64,000 nt of DNA from Glaciecola flavus (GTDB taxonomy: Bacteria; Pseudomonadota; Gammaproteobacteria; Enterobacterales; Alteromonadaceae), in NCBI RefSeq assembly GCF_042646125.1, contig NZ_JBHRSW010000014.1, positions 62,001 through 126,000 of the forward strand, given 5' to 3'. Numbering within the stretch: the first letter of the stretch is position 1; each line of letters opens with the position of its first letter. The notes below the pieces were generated by a model that saw nothing but the letters and a program-made list of their open reading frames with translations, did not search any database and had not been told where the DNA came from. Positions 60,153-64,000 of the stretch are shown here, piece after piece. A program made the position numbers and the translations under genes.

Positions 60153-61205
60153 ATGCCAAAGATACCACAACACGATGCACATCACATTGTATTTGGTGCG
60201 GGTTTGATAGGTTCCTACTTGGGAGCATGTTTGTTAAAAGCGGGGCAAGTAGTGTCGCTCTATGCAAAACAAGCACAAATAAATGCCTTGAGCGAGCAAT
60301 ATGTGGTTGCGGATTACAAAGGAAATCAATTTGAGGTAAAAAATTTACCTCATTTTGTCACACGCTCGAGTGTTGATATGCTACATGATAAAGCTGATGT
60401 GCTGTGGTTAACGGTAAAGTGTCATGCACTTGAAACCGTTGTTGATGAGCTAAAAGCCTGTATAGATGAACAAACTATTATTATCTGTTGCCAAAATGGT
60501 GTGGCTACGCATAAGCCAATAAAACGCGCATTTCCGCACAATAAGGTGATTCGAGCGATGGTGTCGTTTAATGTAGTCAAAGACGATTCAGGTCGCTATC
60601 ATCGAGGCTCTCAAGGTACGTTAACGCTTGAGGTCATTAGCGGATTGGAGGTGACCATCAAATGGATGGTGAGTCAGCTGGCATCAGCTTTACTGCCGGT
60701 GGCCATTACCCATCAAATGGACAACTTACAATGGGCAAAACTGCAGCTAAACTTGGGGAATGCAGTGAATGCTTTAGTCGAAGTGCCCGTAAAAGAAATG
60801 CTGCAGGATCGTCGTTATCGATTAGTCATAGCATTATTAATGGATGAATTGTTAAAAGTTACGAAAAAACAAAAAATTACCCTACCGAAAATTACAAATC
60901 TGCCGAATAAATGGGTACCGGTCATTATGCGTTTGCCAAACTTTGCCTTTCGGATCTTGGCTAGACATACTTTGTTTATTGACCCTTTAGTGCGTTCATC
61001 CATGTATTGGGATTTGGTCGCAGATAAAAATACTGAGGTCGATTTCATCAATGGCAAAGTCATTGAAGAAGCTGTAAAACTAGATATATCAGCACCTGGC
61101 AATCGGCTGATTACGGCACTGATAAAAAAGCGCGAGCTTGGAAAAACCGATAAAAAAGTTGATATTTTGAAACGTTTTGACTCACTGTTAAAAGCACATA
61201 AATGA
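60153..61205 (+). CDS. panE: ketopantoate reductase family protein
   Basis: A protein of 350 residues, somewhat longer than E. coli PanE (303). The NAD(P) motif is VFGAGLIGSYLG near 13-24; CCQNGV near 107 and the lysine in QWAKLQLNLGNAVNAL (a Lys-x-x-x-Asn catalytic pattern) follow. It should reduce 2-dehydropantoate to pantoate for CoA synthesis, though several paralogues of this family act on other keto acids. The ATG at 60153 has GAGG ten bases upstream; a TTG two codons earlier is unnecessary. Confidence 0.82.
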   Translation: MPKIPQHDAHHIVFGAGLIGSYLGACLLKAGQVVSLYAKQAQINALSEQYVVADYKGNQFEVKNLPHFVTRSSVDMLHDKADVLWLTVKCHALETVVDELKACIDEQTIIICCQNGVATHKPIKRAFPHNKVIRAMVSFNVVKDDSGRYHRGSQGTLTLEVISGLEVTIKWMVSQLASALLPVAITHQMDNLQWAKLQLNLGNAVNALVEVPVKEMLQDRRYRLVIALLMDELLKVTKKQKITLPKITNLPNKWVPVIMRLPNFAFRILARHTLFIDPLVRSSMYWDLVADKNTEVDFINGKVIEEAVKLDISAPGNRLITALIKKRELGKTDKKVDILKRFDSLLKAHK

Positions 61206-61231
61206 ATAATTGGGTAGAGAGTTTTTGTTGA

Positions 61232-62059
61232 ATGAATGCAATAGAGTATGCACAAAAAGCATCAAAATTATTTGCAGTACCACAGACGGCGATAGACATA
61301 AAAAAAATGTCTGACTCTGGTACGGCAAACATGGAAGATATTGCCAAAGTCATTGCCAATGATCCTGGTCTAGCAGCACACGTACTCAAACTTGCCAACA
61401 GTGCGGTATATCGTTTTTCCCGAAAAATTGAAAACCTCGATAAAGCGATACAAATTATTGGGGTAAATTCTGTTTATGAATTTGCATTAGCATTTGCCGT
61501 ATCCGATTCTTTAAGCCTTGAACATAAAAAATATATCAATGTAAGACAATATTGGTTTCAAAGCCTATGCTGCGCTTTTTTGGCAAAAAAAATTGCCATT
61601 GTTTGTAAAGAAAAAGATGTTTCTCGCTTATTTATGGCAGGATTGTTTCACAATATTGGTGAATTGGCTGTACTCAGGATCAATCCACATTTGGCAAAAG
61701 ACTGTCAGGGCTTTTCTGAGATGAAAGTACCCAAGTTACATCAGATGGAACTTTTAGGTTTTAGCTATGCTGAGATTTCAGCGTCATTGCTACAACGCTG
61801 GTTATTGCCTGATTCGATTGTTTCAGCCGTGGCTATGCAACACCACGATGATATTCCAGCCCTACAGGAAGAAGTACAAATTATTCAATTGGCTTACATC
61901 CTCTCTCTGGTAGCCAGTTACCCCGATAAATATAGGCTAAACTTAGTCATGCCAGAGTTCTTGCATTCCACGCTTAATCTAAATTTAAACCAAGTGACAG
62001 ACCTACTAGAAGATGCTAGGCACCAAACCGAAGAAGCAGTTTCACTATTTGTTGAATAG
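61232..62059 (+). CDS. HDOD domain signalling protein
   Basis: A protein of 275 residues that is one HDOD domain. SKLFAVPQTAIDIKKM opens the domain, and IANDPGLAAHVLKLANSAVYRF is its hallmark; LFMAGLFHNIGELAVL has the degenerate HD-type His pair without the full metal set. HDOD proteins lack phosphodiesterase activity and act as scaffolds in signalling, motility or stress. No GGDEF, EAL or kinase domain is attached. It is six bases from the next gene, so the two are probably co-expressed. Confidence 0.88.
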   Translation: MNAIEYAQKASKLFAVPQTAIDIKKMSDSGTANMEDIAKVIANDPGLAAHVLKLANSAVYRFSRKIENLDKAIQIIGVNSVYEFALAFAVSDSLSLEHKKYINVRQYWFQSLCCAFLAKKIAIVCKEKDVSRLFMAGLFHNIGELAVLRINPHLAKDCQGFSEMKVPKLHQMELLGFSYAEISASLLQRWLLPDSIVSAVAMQHHDDIPALQEEVQIIQLAYILSLVASYPDKYRLNLVMPEFLHSTLNLNLNQVTDLLEDARHQTEEAVSLFVE

Positions 62060-62065
62060 CTTTTT

Positions 62066-62866
62066 ATGAACTCTAAGATACCTTTGCACTTTGCACACGC
62101 CAATGGCTTTCCGGCAGGTTCGTATCGAAAATTGTTCAAGCATCTAGATTCATCTTATCAAGTGTTTGCCTTAGAAAAATTTGCACATGACCCTCGATAC
62201 CCATTAAATAACGATTGGCATAACCAAGCAGAGGAGCTGGTGGATTATATCCGCATGCATACTCAGCAACCTGTTATTGCCGTGGGACATAGCTTTGGCG
62301 CAACGATATCGTATATTGCTGCTTGCAAGTATCCTCAGTACTTCAGATCCCTGATTATGCTCGACCCTCCATTAATGACTGGGCTTGCTAGGTATTTATT
62401 TAAATGGGTAAAAAGAACAAAACTTATTGATAAAGTCACGCCGGCAGGGACGACAAAATATCGAAATTCGCAGTGGCATCGCTCAACTGACTTACACGCC
62501 TATTTTGCATCTAAAGCTTTGTTTAGAAACATCGATCACGAGTGTATAAAGGATTATATCAAAGCGGCAATCCATACTCGCGACGACCGATATGAATTGA
62601 GTTTTGACAAAAACATTGAGGCGGAGGTATTTCGCACCATTCCCTCAAATATTACTGAGTTCAAAGGGCAGTTGCGTATACCTGCAGCACTGCTGACAGG
62701 GCAATTTACGAATGTTTGCGTGCCAACCTTACGGCGGCCGTTTTTAAAACAAAACCCAAATGTACAACACCTAGAAATTTCAAAGGGAGGCCATATGTTT
62801 CCCTTAGAGCAACCAATACATGTGGCTCAGCTTATTAATCAATTGTTGGGTGATTGGCATCATTAA
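62066..62866 (+). CDS. alpha/beta hydrolase
   Basis: A protein of 266 residues. The oxyanion start HFAHANGFPAGSYRKLF, the nucleophile elbow VGHSFGAT with Ser76, and KGGHMFPLEQP with His near 247 define the fold; the acid is probably Asp near 185-225 but is not certain. HANG in place of HGxxG is typical of a proteobacterial branch without known substrate. It starts six bases after the HDOD stop and has no signal peptide, so it is cytosolic. Convergent with glgC. Confidence 0.85.
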   Translation: MNSKIPLHFAHANGFPAGSYRKLFKHLDSSYQVFALEKFAHDPRYPLNNDWHNQAEELVDYIRMHTQQPVIAVGHSFGATISYIAACKYPQYFRSLIMLDPPLMTGLARYLFKWVKRTKLIDKVTPAGTTKYRNSQWHRSTDLHAYFASKALFRNIDHECIKDYIKAAIHTRDDRYELSFDKNIEAEVFRTIPSNITEFKGQLRIPAALLTGQFTNVCVPTLRRPFLKQNPNVQHLEISKGGHMFPLEQPIHVAQLINQLLGDWHH

Positions 62867-62887
62867 CCTGATGTAATTATTGCCAAA

Positions 62888-62907
62888 GGTACAAACCGTT
62901 TTGTACC
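62888..62907. terminator. hairpin between hydrolase and glgC
   Basis: GGTACAAA and TTTGTACC form a perfect 8-bp stem around a 4-base loop, 22 bases after the hydrolase stop and in the convergent gap. T-runs are weak. Confidence 0.4.
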
Positions 62908-62967
62908 CCTTACCAATCAATCATCAGTGTTATTGCGCGACTGAACGAAGCTTAATCGATAGCGCTT

Positions 62968-64000
62968 CTATTGAGTGTTTTCAATGTCGAGCTGTTCAAT
63001 CATTTCGCGTGTCACAAGTACAACACCGCCTGAGGATACTCTAAACCCTCTCGCTTTATCATGCTCATGATCCAAACCGATTTCCATTTCATCTGGGATA
63101 ATGCAACCTCGGTCAATAATGGCTTTTTTGATCTTACAACTTTGCCCAATTTCGACGTTAGGCAGTACAACTGCTTCTTCTACAACGCTATAGGATTTGA
63201 CTCTTACGTTGCTAAAGCAAATACTTCGGCGCAAGGTCGCGCCAGATATAATACAACCGCCCGATACAACCGAATTTAAAGCCTCACCTCGGCGGTTATC
63301 TTCTTCCCATACAAATTTGGCGGGAGGAAGCTGTTCCTGATAAGTCCAGATTGGCCAGTCAGTATCATAAAGGTTTAATTCTGGAATAGGCGCCACAAGT
63401 TCCATGTTAGCCTCCCAAAAGCTATCCAATGTACCTACATCGCGCCAATATGCGTCATTCATGGCACTTTTTCTAAAATCAAAGGCCAGTACTTTGTGAT
63501 TGTTGATAATGCTGGGAATGATATCTTTGCCAAAATCATGGGCAGAGCCAGAAGAGCTCGCATCTTTTTCAAGTTGTTGGAACAAGAAATCCGTGTCAAA
63601 AACATAGTTACCCATCGACGCAAGGCAATAATCGGGATCGTTATGCAAACGGGCAGGGTTAGCGGGTTTTTCAATAAAGTCTGTGACGCGGTTGTCTTCG
63701 TCTACTGTCAATACACCAAAGGCATTGGCAGCAGTCTCAACTGGCACTGACATACATGAAACCGTCATTTTGGCACCCGATTCAACATGCTGAGCAAGCA
63801 TTGGACCATAGTCCATTTTATAAATATGGTCGCCCGATAAAATAATGACATATTTGGGCAATTCGTCACGGACGATATCGATATTTTGAAAAACGGCGTC
63901 TGCTGTACCTTGATACCAGTCGTCTGAAAAGCGCTGAGAAGCAGGCAAGATTTCGATAGACTCACCCAATTCCTTCTTGAAATGCCCCCAACCTCTAACC
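62968..64000 (-). CDS. glgC: glucose-1-phosphate adenylyltransferase, 5' end outside the window
   Basis: The last 344 or so residues of GlgC, which makes ADP-glucose for glycogen. The frame continues beyond a GTG at 63969 to the window edge with RGWGHFKKELG, matching the E. coli region before LPAQQR, so the GTG is not the start. Visible blocks: WYQGTADAVFQN, ILSGDHIYKMDY, FIEKPANP, ASMGNYVFD, YWRDVGTLDSFWEAN (catalytic Asp region) and a left-handed beta-helix tail with ISGATLRRSICFSNVRV. Gene order upstream cannot be seen. Confidence 0.96.
   Translation of the reverse strand, partial: VRGWGHFKKELGESIEILPASQRFSDDWYQGTADAVFQNIDIVRDELPKYVIILSGDHIYKMDYGPMLAQHVESGAKMTVSCMSVPVETAANAFGVLTVDEDNRVTDFIEKPANPARLHNDPDYCLASMGNYVFDTDFLFQQLEKDASSSGSAHDFGKDIIPSIINNHKVLAFDFRKSAMNDAYWRDVGTLDSFWEANMELVAPIPELNLYDTDWPIWTYQEQLPPAKFVWEEDNRRGEALNSVVSGGCIISGATLRRSICFSNVRVKSYSVVEEAVVLPNVEIGQSCKIKKAIIDRGCIIPDEMEIGLDHEHDKARGFRVSSGGVVLVTREMIEQLDIENTQ

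Noticed and set aside
1..64000. CRISPR array, prophage, integrase or transposase
   Set aside because: No spaced direct-repeat array and no such coding region was seen; the repeats present are short non-coding palindromic elements.

Overview
The window is chromosomal DNA of a marine-type gammaproteobacterium, most probably of the order Alteromonadales. The evidence is gene order and protein style. The blocks maf / yceD-rpmF-plsX-fabH-fabD-fabG-acpP-fabF-pabC-mltG-tmk-holB-tatD, thrS-infC-rpmI-rplT-pheS-pheT-ihfA and mfd-csiV are all typical of this group. H-NOX with its histidine kinase, a secreted ricin-type lectin/beta-helix protein and several families of small palindromic repeats point the same way. 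It is a draft scaffold with one run of 66 N (43840-43905).

Layout. 1-4388: a plus-strand run of uncharacterised exported or membrane-anchored proteins around a MotA/TolQ/ExbB-like subunit; a 269-bp inverted-repeat element has inserted at its last gene junction. 4432-10423: a DUF1624 membrane protein, H-NOX plus histidine kinase, rlmJ, tesB, an intergenic region with a probable minus-strand small RNA and two DnaA boxes, and a SpmA/SpmB-like membrane protein. 10454-11593: secreted esterase. 11750-22941: maf and the fatty-acid/phospholipid block, leading into pabC, mltG, tmk, holB and tatD; these genes supply acyl chains, ACP, PABA, peptidoglycan turnover, dTMP and DNA polymerase clamp-loader functions. 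22985-24357: a SulA-like SOS inhibitor with two LexA boxes, divergent from glpR.

24356-36066 is the accessory part. It holds a GlpD C-terminal fragment behind a cluster of GlpR-type operators, a four-gene sugar-acid cassette (SDR, COG3618-type lactonase, enolase-superfamily dehydratase, class II aldolase/adducin protein), a frameshifted small membrane gene, a secreted beta-trefoil/beta-helix protein, a threonine-dehydratase-like enzyme with a divergent MocR regulator, and a DUF3080 lipoprotein. Four unrelated palindromic repeat families (called A-D here) sit between these genes, some as pairs that bracket them. The cassette and the secreted protein together suggest use of an algal or other external polysaccharide; this is inference.

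36142-43279 is the translation block with ihfA. 43318-50049 carries a lipoprotein cut by the gap, a PhoD-like phosphatase, a penicillin-acylase family protein and csiV. 50042-64000 holds mfd, a PilZ-like protein, a lone lolC, a purine phosphoribosyltransferase, a CbiM-like membrane protein, a cysteine desulfurase fused to SufE, a glycosyltransferase, a ketopantoate reductase, an HDOD protein, an alpha/beta hydrolase and the start-truncated glgC. I saw no CRISPR array, tRNA, rRNA, transposase or prophage gene.
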